From positions 1,238,501 to 1,302,500 of the forward strand of contig NZ_JBBCGP010000001.1 of the NCBI RefSeq assembly GCF_037200945.1: 64,000 bases of DNA, given 5' to 3'. Positions 40,257 through 49,690 of the stretch are shown here, in pieces (the stretch's first letter is position 1; each line of letters begins with the position of its first letter). Source of the DNA: Methylovirgula sp. Its GTDB lineage: Bacteria > Pseudomonadota > Alphaproteobacteria > Rhizobiales > Beijerinckiaceae. A model generated the notes under the pieces. It was not told the DNA's origin. It saw only the letters and a program-made list of their open reading frames with translations, and did no database searches. Both the position numbers and the translations under genes were made by a program.

Positions 40257-42173
40257 TTAAAATTCTTCCCACTCGTCATTGGCCGGTTTCGGCGCGGCGC
40301 CGCCCCGGGCACCGAGCGTCTTCATGGCCGGCCGTGCGGTGCTTTTGGCGGCTCGCTTCTGCGGCGCTTCAGTCTCGCCGACCTGGAAGTGCCCGACGAG
40401 CTTGGTCAGCTCTTCGGTTTCACGCGACAGCGTATGGCTGGCAGCGGTCGATTCCTCGACCATGGCAGCGTTCTGCTGCGTCACCTGATCCATCTGATTG
40501 ACGGCGGTGTTGACCTCTTGCAGACCCGTTGCCTGTTCACGCGCGCTTGTCGCGATGTCGGTCACGATCGTGTCCATTTCTGCGACCTGCGTGAAAATGC
40601 GTTCCAGCGCCTTGCCGGTTTCGGTCACGAGACCGACGCCCTGTCCAACCTGTGTGGTGGAAGTCGAGATCAGCCCCTTAATCTCCTTGGCCGCTTCGGC
40701 AGACCGTTGTGCGAGGGCGCGAACTTCCGAGGCGACGACGGCGAAACCACGACCTGCATCGCCCGCGCGGGCGGCTTCGACGCCAGCATTGAGCGCGAGC
40801 AAATTGGTCTGGAAGGCGATCTCATCGATGACGCCAATGATCTGGCTGATCTGCTGCGAAGATTTTTCGATGGCATTCATCGCATTGACGGCCTGACGAA
40901 CGACGTTGCCGCCCTTCTCCGTGTCAGTTCTCGCAATGGCGACAACTTCGCGGGCATGGTTCGCGCCTTCGGCGGTCTTGCGTACCGTCGCCGTGATCTC
41001 GTCGAGCGCTGCCGCGGTCTCCTCAAGGCTTGCGGCCTGCTGTTCCGTCCGGCGCGAAAGATCGTCCGCCGCGGAGGAAATTTCCTGCGAGCCGGAGCGA
41101 ATCGCCATCGTGTTCGAATTGACGTGCACCATGACCTGCTGCAACTGCTCGATCGAGGCGTTGAAGTTGGTGCGGATTTTCTCGTATTCGCTGGCGAAGG
41201 CCTTGACGATCCGGAAGGTCAAATCGCCGTCCGAAAGGCGCTGCAACGCCTCGGTGATCGAGGTCACAAAGACGTTGTGCGCGTCAATATACTTCTGTGT
41301 CTCGATCTCCTGGCGCGCTTGTTCTTCCTGCGCAGCCTGACGCGCCGCCTCGGCGGCAGCTTCAAGCCGGGCCTTCTCGACAGCATTGTCCTTGAAGACC
41401 TGGATGCGTTGCGACATCTCGGCGATCTCATCGCCATTGCCCATGGGCGGCACGCCCGTATCGAGCCGGCCTTGCGCCAACCTCTTCATGCAATCGTTCA
41501 AAATCTGGATTGGGAAAGCAATGCGCCGATCCAACTGATAGCCGGCATACCCGGCGACGAGGAGGGCGAGAAGGCCACCGACAATTTGCGCGAGGTGGAC
41601 GAACCAGATCGCGCTGCTTTCGGCGCTTTCGGCTGCCGCGGAAATTTCCTGGGCGCGGGCGCGCGCGTCATCGCTGGCGGCCCGAACGATGCTCATCGCC
41701 GTGCCACCTGTCGCGGTTTTGGCGAGAGCGAGTGCCTGCGGCAAGGTCCGGGGGTCGCTGCCGAGCTGCATTTCCGGGTCGCCGGTTTCGCGATGCCAGC
41801 CGTCGCTTGCCGCCGCGAATTTATCGAGCGCCGCGAGCATGTCCGGATCGTTATTCGCTTCGGCGCGTGCATCGGCGATCTGGTTACTGAATATCTGCGT
41901 GGCCGTGGCGTAAAGCACCCTGAAATGTGCCTTGTCGTCGGCGAGAAGAAGACCCCGCGCGGAGGCGTTCAGGTCGTATTCGGCGGCCAGAGCGTTGTCG
42001 AGATGATCGACGAGGCGAAACGAAGCAGCGCGTGCTTCGATCGAAGACTCAGCGTGATGAACGGCGACTTCGATGGCGACGGATGTGGTCGCCACGACGC
42101 CGAGCACGGCCGCGAATGCAACGATAAGTTTCTTCGAGATGGGTAAATTCTTCGACGCCACGCCTGCCTCCAT
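40257..42173 (-). CDS. Methyl-accepting chemotaxis protein
   Basis: 638 residues. TM1 at about 13-35, a periplasmic sensor of about 150 residues, TM2 (IWFVHLAQIVGGLLALLVAGYAGY), HAMP, and a second HAMP-like stretch with ALQRLSDGDLTFRI. The signalling tip is IIGVIDEIAFQTNLLALNAGVEAARAGDAGRGFAVVASEVRALAQRSAEAAKEIK. The tail ends NDEWEEF, a CheR/CheB docking pentapeptide. The ligand is unknown. It heads the che operon, 207 bp after recR's 3' end. Confidence 0.93.
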   Translation of the reverse strand: MEAGVASKNLPISKKLIVAFAAVLGVVATTSVAIEVAVHHAESSIEARAASFRLVDHLDNALAAEYDLNASARGLLLADDKAHFRVLYATATQIFSNQIADARAEANNDPDMLAALDKFAAASDGWHRETGDPEMQLGSDPRTLPQALALAKTATGGTAMSIVRAASDDARARAQEISAAAESAESSAIWFVHLAQIVGGLLALLVAGYAGYQLDRRIAFPIQILNDCMKRLAQGRLDTGVPPMGNGDEIAEMSQRIQVFKDNAVEKARLEAAAEAARQAAQEEQARQEIETQKYIDAHNVFVTSITEALQRLSDGDLTFRIVKAFASEYEKIRTNFNASIEQLQQVMVHVNSNTMAIRSGSQEISSAADDLSRRTEQQAASLEETAAALDEITATVRKTAEGANHAREVVAIARTDTEKGGNVVRQAVNAMNAIEKSSQQISQIIGVIDEIAFQTNLLALNAGVEAARAGDAGRGFAVVASEVRALAQRSAEAAKEIKGLISTSTTQVGQGVGLVTETGKALERIFTQVAEMDTIVTDIATSAREQATGLQEVNTAVNQMDQVTQQNAAMVEESTAASHTLSRETEELTKLVGHFQVGETEAPQKRAAKSTARPAMKTLGARGGAAPKPANDEWEEF

Positions 42174-42380
42174 TCAGCGAGCGCCGCGGTCCTGCGGCGC
42201 GCGGCCGGGGACATCGGCGCCATCGGAATGGCGACCATTGTTAACGAGCGAGTTCTCTGCCCCACACAGCCAAGATGTTTCTAGATGAAAAGAGTGAATA
42301 AATTAGATGCAGTCACATCGGTTGAAGTTACTTCGCGCGTACAACTTGGGTGTGACGTGCGTAAAGCGACGCTGGCGAAG

Positions 42381-42986
42381 TTAAAAATCGGTGCGGCTGC
42401 GGATTGCCGCGACCAACGTGCCTTCATCGAGGTAATCGAGTTCGCCGCCGACGGGAACGCCGTGCGCCAAACGTGTCACGCGCACCGCAAACGGCGCCAG
42501 CAGATCGGTGATGTAATGAGCCGTGGTTTGTCCATCGACGGTGGCATTGACGGCCAGAACGACCTCGGTGATCTCGTCTTGCGCCACGCGCCCGGCGAGG
42601 CTCTTCAGATTGAGATCGTCCGGCCCCACCCCATCGAGAGGTGACAAGGTTCCGCCGAGCACATGGTAGCGCGCTGAGAGCGCGCCGGCACGTTCCAGCG
42701 CCCAGAGATCGGCGACTGTTTCGACGACGATCAGCAATTTCGAATCGCGCCGCCCATCACGGCAGATTGTGCATGGGTTGCACGAATCGACATTGCCGCA
42801 TTCGCTGCAGACGACAATGCGCTCGCGCGCAACCTGCATCGCCTCGGCGAGCGGCCCCAGCAATTGTTCGCGTTTGCGGATCAAATGGAGCGCGGCGCGG
42901 CGCGCCGAGCGCGGGCCGAGGCCCGGCAGTCGCGCCAGCAATTGGATCAGGCGCTCGATCTCCGGGCCGGCGATACGTTCAGCCAT
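42381..42986 (-). CDS. recR: RecR, recombination mediator
   Basis: 201 residues: a helix-hairpin-helix (LARLPGLGPRSARRAALHLI), four-cysteine zinc motif CSECGNVDSCNPCTIC, and the Toprim domain (LLIVVETVADLWALERAGALSARYHVLGGTLSPLDGVGPDDL). It acts with RecF/RecO to load RecA at gaps. It begins directly behind ybaB, completing the conserved dnaX-ybaB-recR order. Confidence 0.96.
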   Translation of the reverse strand: MAERIAGPEIERLIQLLARLPGLGPRSARRAALHLIRKREQLLGPLAEAMQVARERIVVCSECGNVDSCNPCTICRDGRRDSKLLIVVETVADLWALERAGALSARYHVLGGTLSPLDGVGPDDLNLKSLAGRVAQDEITEVVLAVNATVDGQTTAHYITDLLAPFAVRVTRLAHGVPVGGELDYLDEGTLVAAIRSRTDF

Positions 42987-42987
42987 T

Positions 42988-43311
42988 TCAGAATGGCAGC
43001 TTGAAACCGGGGGGCAATGGCAGGCCGGCGGTGAGACTCTGCATGCGCTCTTCCATCACCCGTTCGCCCTTCTTGCGCGCATCGTCATGCGCGGCGACGA
43101 TCAGGTCCTCGAGCATGTCCTTGTCTTCGGGCTTCAGCAGCGAGGGGTCGAGCGTGATACCTTTCATCTGGCCCTTGGCCGTCAAGGTAATGCGAACCAT
43201 GCCGCCACCCGACTGGCCTTCGACCTCAACGCGCTCAAGCTCCGCCTGCACGTCCTGCATCTTCGCCTGCATGGCCTGCGCCTGCTTCATCAAGTCGAAC
43301 ATTCCGGCCAT
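42988..43311 (-). CDS. ybaB: YbaB/EbfC family nucleoid-associated protein
   Basis: 107 residues from the ATG at 43311, MAGMFDLMKQAQAMQAKMQDVQAELERVEVEGQSGGGMVRITLTAKGQMKGITLDPSLL. It is a small dimeric DNA-binding protein, nearly always placed between dnaX and recR as here (17 bases from dnaX, 1 from recR). Confidence 0.95.
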   Translation of the reverse strand: MAGMFDLMKQAQAMQAKMQDVQAELERVEVEGQSGGGMVRITLTAKGQMKGITLDPSLLKPEDKDMLEDLIVAAHDDARKKGERVMEERMQSLTAGLPLPPGFKLPF

Positions 43312-43328
43312 GTCGTTTCCTCGAATAA

Positions 43329-45143
43329 TTACAGATCGTCGTCCGTGATCGTTGAATCTATATAAGCGATATCTTCCGGTATTGCCGGGCTTTCGGCGGA
43401 TTCGGTTTCGCGCACCGCGACAATTTCCGCACCCGGGAATTGATCCATCACCGCACGCACGAGCGGGTCGGCGCGCACCCCGTGCAGGCTCGCGGCCGTA
43501 GCCGCTTCGGCCTGTTCTTTCAGGCTGGGTGCCCCCGCCTCGCGTGAGACAGCGACCATCCAGCGCCGGCCGGTCCATTCCTGCAGTCGCCGCATGAGCG
43601 TTTGCGCGATCTGCGCCGAGGCGCCCGGCGCGAGGGCGAATTCGATCGACCCTTCCTCGAAGCGCACGAGACGCACATCACGCTCAAGCGCCATCTTCAA
43701 TTGAATGTCGCGCGTCGCGGCAGCCTGCGCCACAACGTCCTCGAAGCGGGACAGCCGCAACCCGGGCTCGGCCAGCTGTGCCTGCGGCTGCGGTTGGGGT
43801 GCTTGGGCGCGCATCGCCGCGCCGCTCGTGCGGGCCATCGACGGTGGGGGCGGACCGCCTGCCGAGACAGGCTCGCGGGCGGGGACCGGGAGCGCCGAAT
43901 TTTGCGATCCGGGGCCGAGGCGCCGCAAGGCCTCATCCGGCGTCGGCAGATCGGCGGCATAGGCGAGCCGCACCAGGATCATATCCGCGGCGGCGAGAGG
44001 GCGCGGCGAATCCTTGATCTCGCTCAGGCCTTTCAGCAGCAATTGCCAGGCACGCGTCAGCACCGGGAGCGACAGTTTTTGCGCGAATTCGCTGCCGCGC
44101 GTGCGCTCCGCTTCGCTCAGCGCCGGATCTTTCGCCGTCTCGGGCACAAGCTTCAGCCGCGTCACCACGTGCGTGAATTCCGCCAATTCGCCGAGCACGC
44201 GCTGCGGATCGGCGCCGGCGTCATAAAGCGCCTTCATCGCATTCAGCGCCGTTGCGATGTCGCCGCGCATGACATCGGCAAAGAGATCGATGAGCCGCGT
44301 CCGATCGGCGAGGCCGAGCATCTGCCGCAGATCGTCGGCCTTCACCTCGCTCCGCAGACTGCCTTTGGCGTGGGCAATCGCCTGGTCGAGCAGAGACAGC
44401 GCATCACGCACCGAGCCTTCCGCCGCCCGCGCGATAAGTGCCAAGGCCTCCGGCTCCGTGGCGATTTCTTCTTTCGTGCAAATGGTGCCGAGATGCGCGA
44501 CGAGCCGGTCGGCCTCGATACGCCGCAGATCGAAACGCTGACAGCGCGAGCGAACCGTCACCGGGACTTTCTCGATCTCGGTCGTCGCGAAGATGAATTT
44601 CACATGATCCGGCGGTTCTTCCAGCGTCTTCAACAGCCCGTTGAACGCCGCCTTCGAGAGCATGTGAACTTCGTCGATGATGTAGACTTTGGTTCGCGCC
44701 AGGACGGGCCGGTACCGGGCGTTGTCGATGATCTCGCGGATGTCGTCGATGCCGGTATGCGAGGCGGCGTCCATCTCGATCACATCGACATGACGCGAAT
44801 CGATGATCGCCTGGCAATGAACGCCAAGTTCCGGCATCCGAATGGTTGGCTGGCTGATGGCCGCTTTGCCGTCTTGCGCCGGCACTTCGTAATTGAAGGC
44901 GCGGGCGAGGATGCGCGCGGTCGTCGTTTTACCGACACCGCGTACGCCAGTCAGGATATAGGCTTGATGGATGCGGCTGAGATCGAACGCGTTCGATAGC
45001 GTCGTGACCATCGCCTCCTGACCGATGAGATCATCGAAATTGGTCGGCCGGTATTTCCGCGCCAGCACGCGATACGGCGCGGCCGGGGCCGCATCGCCGC
45101 CAGCCGGCAGGAGGGAAGGTTCAGCGCTGTGATCTTCGGCCAT
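43329..45143 (-). CDS. dnaX: DnaX, DNA polymerase III tau/gamma subunit
   Basis: 604 residues: LARKYRPTNFDDLIGQEAMV, Walker A GVRGVGKTTTARILARAFNYE, Walker B VYIIDEVHMLSKAAFNGLLKTLEEPP, sensor 1 FIFATTEIEKVPVTVRSRCQRFDL. The zinc-binding region is reduced to LGVHCQAI, as usual in alphaproteobacteria. The Pro/Ala-rich linker is followed by a C-terminal tau domain. I saw no obvious slippery site for a gamma form. Confidence 0.96.
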   Translation of the reverse strand: MAEDHSAEPSLLPAGGDAAPAAPYRVLARKYRPTNFDDLIGQEAMVTTLSNAFDLSRIHQAYILTGVRGVGKTTTARILARAFNYEVPAQDGKAAISQPTIRMPELGVHCQAIIDSRHVDVIEMDAASHTGIDDIREIIDNARYRPVLARTKVYIIDEVHMLSKAAFNGLLKTLEEPPDHVKFIFATTEIEKVPVTVRSRCQRFDLRRIEADRLVAHLGTICTKEEIATEPEALALIARAAEGSVRDALSLLDQAIAHAKGSLRSEVKADDLRQMLGLADRTRLIDLFADVMRGDIATALNAMKALYDAGADPQRVLGELAEFTHVVTRLKLVPETAKDPALSEAERTRGSEFAQKLSLPVLTRAWQLLLKGLSEIKDSPRPLAAADMILVRLAYAADLPTPDEALRRLGPGSQNSALPVPAREPVSAGGPPPPSMARTSGAAMRAQAPQPQPQAQLAEPGLRLSRFEDVVAQAAATRDIQLKMALERDVRLVRFEEGSIEFALAPGASAQIAQTLMRRLQEWTGRRWMVAVSREAGAPSLKEQAEAATAASLHGVRADPLVRAVMDQFPGAEIVAVRETESAESPAIPEDIAYIDSTITDDDL

Positions 45144-45149
45144 TCAGCC

Positions 45150-45222
45150 CGTCATCGCGAGCGGAGCGAAGCGATCCGGTCTTGTCCCGGCTTGCTTGGC
45201 CGCTGCGTTTCTCGCAACGACG
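45150..45222. repeat. Dispersed palindromic repeat, family 2, copy 2
   Basis: CGTCATCGCGAGCGGAGCGA-AGCGATCC pairs imperfectly with the end CTCGCAACGACG. It is a diverged copy of the element at 26828-26901 and lies between the SRP RNA gene and dnaX. Confidence 0.65.
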
Positions 45223-45243
45223 CAGCGCTCGAAAATAAGAAGT

Positions 45244-45338
45244 GGGAGGCTGGACAGAAACCCGCCCGGTTCTCGTCTGGGCTGCTTCCTTCCGGACCTG
45301 ACCCGGTTGGCGAGTGGTACGTCCACCGCCAACCTCCC
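45244..45338 (-). ncRNA. ffs: Signal recognition particle RNA (4.5S, small type)
   Basis: The minus strand has the conserved core CCGGGTCAGGTCCGGAAGG followed by AAGCAGCCCAG, and complementary ends GGGAGGTTGG and CCAGCCTCCC that close a single long hairpin of about 95 nt. It binds Ffh and guides membrane proteins. Location directly upstream of dnaX is the usual alphaproteobacterial arrangement. Exact ends are set from the pairing and may be off by a few bases. Confidence 0.93.
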
Positions 45339-45431
45339 GGCTCTTATTTGGACTATCGAAGCCAAATCCGCAATAGATTGTCCAGCGACAATGGCCGAAC
45401 GCGGTCAAACCCGGAATAGGGTACTTTTTCA

Positions 45432-45974
45432 ATGCGTTGTCTGTCCAAGGCGGAAGCCGCAGCCATTCTTGACCCGCGCGGCACTTCGATCCGGCCGCCG
45501 GCGCCGATCGATCGTCTCGGCGCACGACCGCCCGGAGACATTGCCCTTCTTCCCGATTTTATCCGCGAGTTAAGCCGTTGGCTCTCCCCGGATGGTGAAA
45601 GGCTGCTTTGGATCGATCATTGGGAGCCCGGCGCTTACGGATTCGATCATGCGATTCTTGCGTTGATACGCGCGGGATTGCGCGAGCCCCGTGCCTTGGA
45701 TGAGGCACCCGGATATTTGTTCGAGGCTCAGAATTGGGCCGCCGAGGATCAGGCTGAGGTTTCAATCGAGATGGCGCGAAATCTGGGGGAGCTCATCGGG
45801 CTAGCCTCCCTTGTCATGCTGACCCAATCTTATGGTTGGCTGCTGTCGACGGAGTCCGCCGACCGGATCGAGTTTTGGGAAGGCAATTTCTTTTTTTATT
45901 CGCGCGAACCCGACCAGATCATCCGCGCCTATACGATCGTCGATCAATTCGACTGTTCGCGCGATCTGAAATAA
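45432..45974 (+). CDS. Hypothetical protein upstream of queC
   Basis: 180 residues, no signal peptide: a Pro-rich N-terminus (RPPAPIDRLGARPPGDIALLPDFIRELSRWL), then FDHAILALIRAGLREPRALDEAPGYLFEAQNWAAEDQAEVSIEMARNLGELIGLASLVMLTQSYGWLLSTESADRIEFWEGNFFFYS. It ends 14 bases before queC and is probably co-transcribed. I recognise no family. Confidence 0.65.
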   Translation: MRCLSKAEAAAILDPRGTSIRPPAPIDRLGARPPGDIALLPDFIRELSRWLSPDGERLLWIDHWEPGAYGFDHAILALIRAGLREPRALDEAPGYLFEAQNWAAEDQAEVSIEMARNLGELIGLASLVMLTQSYGWLLSTESADRIEFWEGNFFFYSREPDQIIRAYTIVDQFDCSRDLK

Positions 45975-45988
45975 AAAAGGCAATCATC

Positions 45989-46690
45989 ATGACGAAAGCG
46001 CTCGTGCTTTTTTCCGGAGGGCAGGATTCGACGACCTGTCTCGCCTGGGCGCTTGCCCGCTTCGATCATGTCGAAACGATCGGTTTCGATTACGGCCAGC
46101 GCCACCGGATCGAGCTCGATCAGCGGGCCAAGATCCGCGAGAAGATCGTGGCTCTCCGCCCAGGCTGGGTCGCGCGGCTTGGTGAGGACCATCTGATCGA
46201 TCTTGCCGTGCTTGGCCAGATTTCAGCGACGGCGATGACGCGGGATGTCGAAATCGTCATGCAGGAAAACGGCCTGCCCAACACCTTCGTCCCTGGCCGC
46301 AACCTCGTCTTTCTGACCTTCGCGGCGGCGGTCGCCTATCGCCGCGGCCTGACGCATATCGTCGGCGGCATGTGCGAGACGGATTTCTCCGGCTATCCGG
46401 ATTGCCGCGACGCGACGATCAAGGCGATGCAGACGGCGCTTAATCTCGGCATGGAAAAGGACTTCGTGCTCGAGACGCCGCTGATGTGGCTCGACAAGGC
46501 GCAGACCTGGGCGCTGGCCGCGGAGCTTGGTGGCGAGCCGCTCGTCGATCTCATTCTCGAAGACACGCATACCTGCTACCTCGGCGAGCGCGGCGTGCGG
46601 CACGAATGGGGCTATGGCTGCGGCAGGTGTCCAGCTTGCACATTGCGCGCGCAAGGCTGGGCGAAGTACCGCGCCGCCGCCGCGGCTTAA
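45989..46690 (+). CDS. queC: QueC, 7-cyano-7-deazaguanine synthase
   Basis: 233 residues from the ATG at 45989. PP-loop ATP motif ALVLFSGGQDSTTCLAWAL, GFDYGQRH, NTFVPGRNLVFLTFAAAVAY, ETDFSGYPDCRD, and the zinc site CGRCPACTLRAQG. It converts carboxydeazaguanine to preQ0 in queuosine synthesis. No other queuosine gene is in the window. Confidence 0.96.
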   Translation: MTKALVLFSGGQDSTTCLAWALARFDHVETIGFDYGQRHRIELDQRAKIREKIVALRPGWVARLGEDHLIDLAVLGQISATAMTRDVEIVMQENGLPNTFVPGRNLVFLTFAAAVAYRRGLTHIVGGMCETDFSGYPDCRDATIKAMQTALNLGMEKDFVLETPLMWLDKAQTWALAAELGGEPLVDLILEDTHTCYLGERGVRHEWGYGCGRCPACTLRAQGWAKYRAAAAA

Positions 46691-46699
46691 GCCCAAAAA

Positions 46700-48214
46700 T
46701 TATTGGCTGTTCGGTGGCGTCACGGGTGCAGGAGACTGCGCATCGGCCGGCGCCGTGCTTTGCACAGCAGATGGCACAGCGCTCGCGGCCTGCGGCCCGG
46801 GGGCTGTTTGCTGCGCCGGTTTCGGCGCGAACATGTTTGTGAGGGAAAAGCCGTGGCTCGCTGCCGGCGCCGCAGATGGCGCTGAGGCAGTTTGTGCCGG
46901 CTGCTGCGGAATGGGTGCGCCCGGTTGGCTTTGCGCTGGTTCAGCCGTCGCTATGGCCGGAGCCGGGGTCGCCGCAGGTTGCGCCGACTTGTTGAAGCCG
47001 AAGAAGTTCGAGAAGGGCGCGGGCTTTTGCGGCGTTGGCGCGGCGACCGCTGGTGCACCGGTGCTTCCTGTCGGCTGTGTGTCAACGGGATCGGTTTCGC
47101 CGCGCGCCAAACGCAACGCCTGCGCCTTTTTCTCCGCGGCGATCGCCGCCGCAAGGTCTTTCGCCCGTTGGGCTTTCAATTGTATCAGCGTCGGCGCTTT
47201 GCCATGCCGCTTGATCGCGACATCAACAGGTCCGGTGGCGAGTGCGTCCGGACGGCTGACATCATCGATCTTCGCGCCCTTGAAGACCGGGTTCTGGCCG
47301 CCATCGGCATAGGCGGTATGAACTGCGGCGACGCCGGTGCCGACAAGCTCGGCGATGCGCGCGTCGTCGCGCGCTTCCCTGGCGACGACTTCGTCATGCA
47401 CCATCTCGTCGCGTCGCAAAGCCGGGCAGGGGGCGGTCGGATCGAAACTTTCGCCATCCGACGGCTTCGCGTTGAACACGTAATGCATGTTGCAGACGCC
47501 GACTGCGACTTCGTGTTTCGTCACTTCAAAATTGTCGGCGCCGTTCTTTAACTCACGCCAGAAGTCGACGTTGGGGTCGAACCGGTATTTTGCGAGATTC
47601 TCGGCCGTCATGTGGAACGGCATGGACTGCATCTGGATTTCCGGCTGGCCGGCAGCAAAGGCCTCGCGCGCGATCGTGTAGATTTCGCCGATCTCCGGAT
47701 TGGTCATCGAGAAACAGCCGGCCGACGAGCAAATGCCATGCACCATGATCGAGTCGCCACTGTAGCCGTGGACGCGGTCATAGAGGTTCGGATAGCCGAC
47801 GTTGAACGACAGGTAATAGTTGGAGTGCGGATTCATCTGCGACGGATAGATCGCGTAGAACCCTTCCGGCACCTGCCGGTCGCCCTGCTTCTTCTTGGGG
47901 CCGAGCTGGCCAGACCAGCGGCACATCGGATAGGTTCGGAGCAGCGCGTAACGCCCATCCGAGCGCATCTTCCAGACCTCGAACTCCGCTTCCTTCTTGT
48001 AGGTGCGAAAAAGGACCGGTGCCTGCGGGCTGGTGCCCTTGGCCTGCATCAGGGCGAGCATTTGCGGCGACAACGGCGCGTAAGCGCGATCAACGAGACC
48101 GTCGCTTCCAGAATCCTCTTCGCCGACGCAGCCGCTCAAAAGTGCGGCTAGAGCCACAGCCGCGGCGATCGCGGCCAAACGGCGAAGCGAAGAGAAACGG
48201 AACGGCATAGACAT
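46700..48214 (-). CDS. YafK-type L,D-transpeptidase-like lipoprotein with Pro/Ala-rich tail
   Basis: 504 residues. A lipoprotein signal (AAAVALAALLSGC) precedes a YkuD/YafK catalytic domain with the motif VHGICSSAGCFSM (His and nucleophile Cys) and APVLFRTYKKEAEFEVWKMRSDGRYALLRTYPMCRWSGQLGPKKKQGD. It likely trims or links peptidoglycan in the periplasm. The last 170 or so residues are a low-complexity Pro/Ala/Gln tail, perhaps spanning the wall. It is convergent with queC. Confidence 0.85.
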   Translation of the reverse strand: MSMPFRFSSLRRLAAIAAAVALAALLSGCVGEEDSGSDGLVDRAYAPLSPQMLALMQAKGTSPQAPVLFRTYKKEAEFEVWKMRSDGRYALLRTYPMCRWSGQLGPKKKQGDRQVPEGFYAIYPSQMNPHSNYYLSFNVGYPNLYDRVHGYSGDSIMVHGICSSAGCFSMTNPEIGEIYTIAREAFAAGQPEIQMQSMPFHMTAENLAKYRFDPNVDFWRELKNGADNFEVTKHEVAVGVCNMHYVFNAKPSDGESFDPTAPCPALRRDEMVHDEVVAREARDDARIAELVGTGVAAVHTAYADGGQNPVFKGAKIDDVSRPDALATGPVDVAIKRHGKAPTLIQLKAQRAKDLAAAIAAEKKAQALRLARGETDPVDTQPTGSTGAPAVAAPTPQKPAPFSNFFGFNKSAQPAATPAPAIATAEPAQSQPGAPIPQQPAQTASAPSAAPAASHGFSLTNMFAPKPAQQTAPGPQAASAVPSAVQSTAPADAQSPAPVTPPNSQ

Positions 48215-48290
48215 AACTCTCGACGGCCCCCTTTTGGCCTGGCCGCCATCTAGAAGCGTTATCCTTATCGGCCGGTTACTTCAATCGCTG

Positions 48291-48632
48291 CTACCAAAAG
48301 CCGGCAGCGTAGCCTTCATGCGGATTTGGCCGCCAATAAGGCGGCGCATAGGGCCAGAAGCTGTCGGCATAGACGCCGCGCGAGATGCAGACGTTCTGGA
48401 TGCCCGCCCGGGTGACCTCGTTATAGAGGTTCATCTGCGGCAGTGGCACGATTTTGCAGCTCGGTGGAGGCGGCAGAAAGGCGACCGGAGGCGGCAGGGG
48501 CAGGTGCCGGCGGTGGCGATAATAGGGGTGATCGAGGTCGGCGGCCTGAACACCGGTCACCGCGAAAAGCCCGGCCATAGCGATGCCCAGCCGGAGCCCG
48601 CGGATTGTCTTTCTATTAACCATAAAAGCCAT
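48291..48632 (-). CDS. Small secreted Pro-rich hypothetical protein
   Basis: About 113 residues from the ATG at 48632 (MAFMVNRKT); 48623 is an alternative. Signal peptide (LRLGIAMAGLFAVTGVQA), then DLDHPYYRHRRHLPLPPPVAFLPPPPSCKIVPLPQMNLYNEVTRAGIQNVCISRGVYAD with two cysteines. No family recognised. Confidence 0.6.
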   Translation of the reverse strand: MAFMVNRKTIRGLRLGIAMAGLFAVTGVQAADLDHPYYRHRRHLPLPPPVAFLPPPPSCKIVPLPQMNLYNEVTRAGIQNVCISRGVYADSFWPYAPPYWRPNPHEGYAAGFW

Positions 48633-48721
48633 TCTTCCGGCTCCAGCGCGGCTGATCCCGCACGATTCGCCGGACAATGGCGCCTTAAGCTTGCCTCTCG
48701 CTTAAGCCGTGAGCCTTTGTC

Positions 48722-49417
48722 TCAAGCCTTGGGTTTGGCGAAAACGGACTCGGCGTCGAAATGGTCTTCCTCTTGCGGCGCCGCTGGCCTGTGCGAGAAG
48801 ACGTCGCCGTCATGCTGGCCTTCGGGGCGCGGCGCGGTCGTGATCTCGGCCGGTACGAGCGTCTGCTTGCGGTCCTCTTCGACCGGCACCCGTTCCTTGG
48901 CCGCGCGATTGACCTCGAAATCGAGATCCATCTGCGAGCAGAGACCCAGGGTGACCGGGTCCATGGGCGTCAGGGCGGCCGAATTCCAATGCGTGCGGTT
49001 GCGGATCGCCTGCAGCGTCGTTTTCGTCGTGCCGACGAGACGCATGATCTGCGCGTCCTTCAATTCCGGATGGTTGCGCAAGAGCCAGAGGATCGCATTC
49101 GGACGGTCCTGGCGGCGCGAAAGCGGCGTATAGCGCGGCCCGCGGCCACGTTTGACTTCCGGCAGCCGAACCTTGGATTGCGCCAGCCGCAAATGATGCG
49201 ACGGGTCTTTCTCACCCTCGGCGATCTCCTCGCGCGTCAACTGGCCGGACGTGATCGGATCATGGCCCTTGATGCCGGCGGCGACTTCGCCATCGGCAAT
49301 GCCCTTCACCTCGAGCGGATGCAATTTACAGAAATCGGCGATCTGATCGAAGCTGAGGGATGTGTTCTCGACGAGCCATACGGCCGTCGCCTTGGGCATG
49401 AGCGGGGCGTCGGTCAT
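48722..49417 (-). CDS. trcR: TrcR, cell cycle transcriptional regulator (DUF1013)
   Basis: 231 residues: PLMPKATAVWLVENTSLSFDQIADFCKLHPLEVKGIADGEVAAGIKGHDPI, DPSHHLRLAQSKVRLPEVKRGRGPRYTPLSRRQDRPNAILWLLRNHPELKDAQIMRLVGTTKTTLQAIRNRTHWN. This DUF1013 pattern matches TrcR, described as a regulator acting with CtrA-type cell-cycle control in alphaproteobacteria. It is divergent from DUF1192-rcdA. Confidence 0.88.
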   Translation of the reverse strand: MTDAPLMPKATAVWLVENTSLSFDQIADFCKLHPLEVKGIADGEVAAGIKGHDPITSGQLTREEIAEGEKDPSHHLRLAQSKVRLPEVKRGRGPRYTPLSRRQDRPNAILWLLRNHPELKDAQIMRLVGTTKTTLQAIRNRTHWNSAALTPMDPVTLGLCSQMDLDFEVNRAAKERVPVEEDRKQTLVPAEITTAPRPEGQHDGDVFSHRPAAPQEEDHFDAESVFAKPKA

Positions 49418-49690
49418 TCCAGTCTCCTTTGGGTCTCGGCGGCGCTTGAGCGGTAAGGCGGCTCGGCAGCAAGACCGGACTATGGGCCCGCATCCTCCGA
49501 TGCGGCGGGACGAACTTGAGCGCGGCCATAAACCACCGCACCTAAGTTCCGAATTTGGGGGATCGACCCTTTTCTAAGCGACCCGGCGGCGCAAAGCAAT
49601 GCGCCACATTCGAGATCGAATATAATATGGTTCGAGTAAATTACGCAGCGGATCGACACGAACCGGGCGACATTTCAAGGGAGCGTAGTG

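Noticed and set aside
42174..42380. Sigma-28 or sigma-54 promoter before the MCP gene
   Set aside because: No TAAA-N15-GCCGATAA or GG-N10-GC pattern was recognised at suitable spacing, so I did not list a promoter.
43800..44000. Possible programmed frameshift in dnaX to make a gamma form
   Set aside because: No A-rich slippery heptamer with a following hairpin was recognised at the end of the ATPase region.
46700..47100. Long antisense open frames rich in Ala/Gly/Cys over the Pro/Ala-rich tail
   Set aside because: They are GC-driven shadows of the L,D-transpeptidase-like gene, with no family resemblance.
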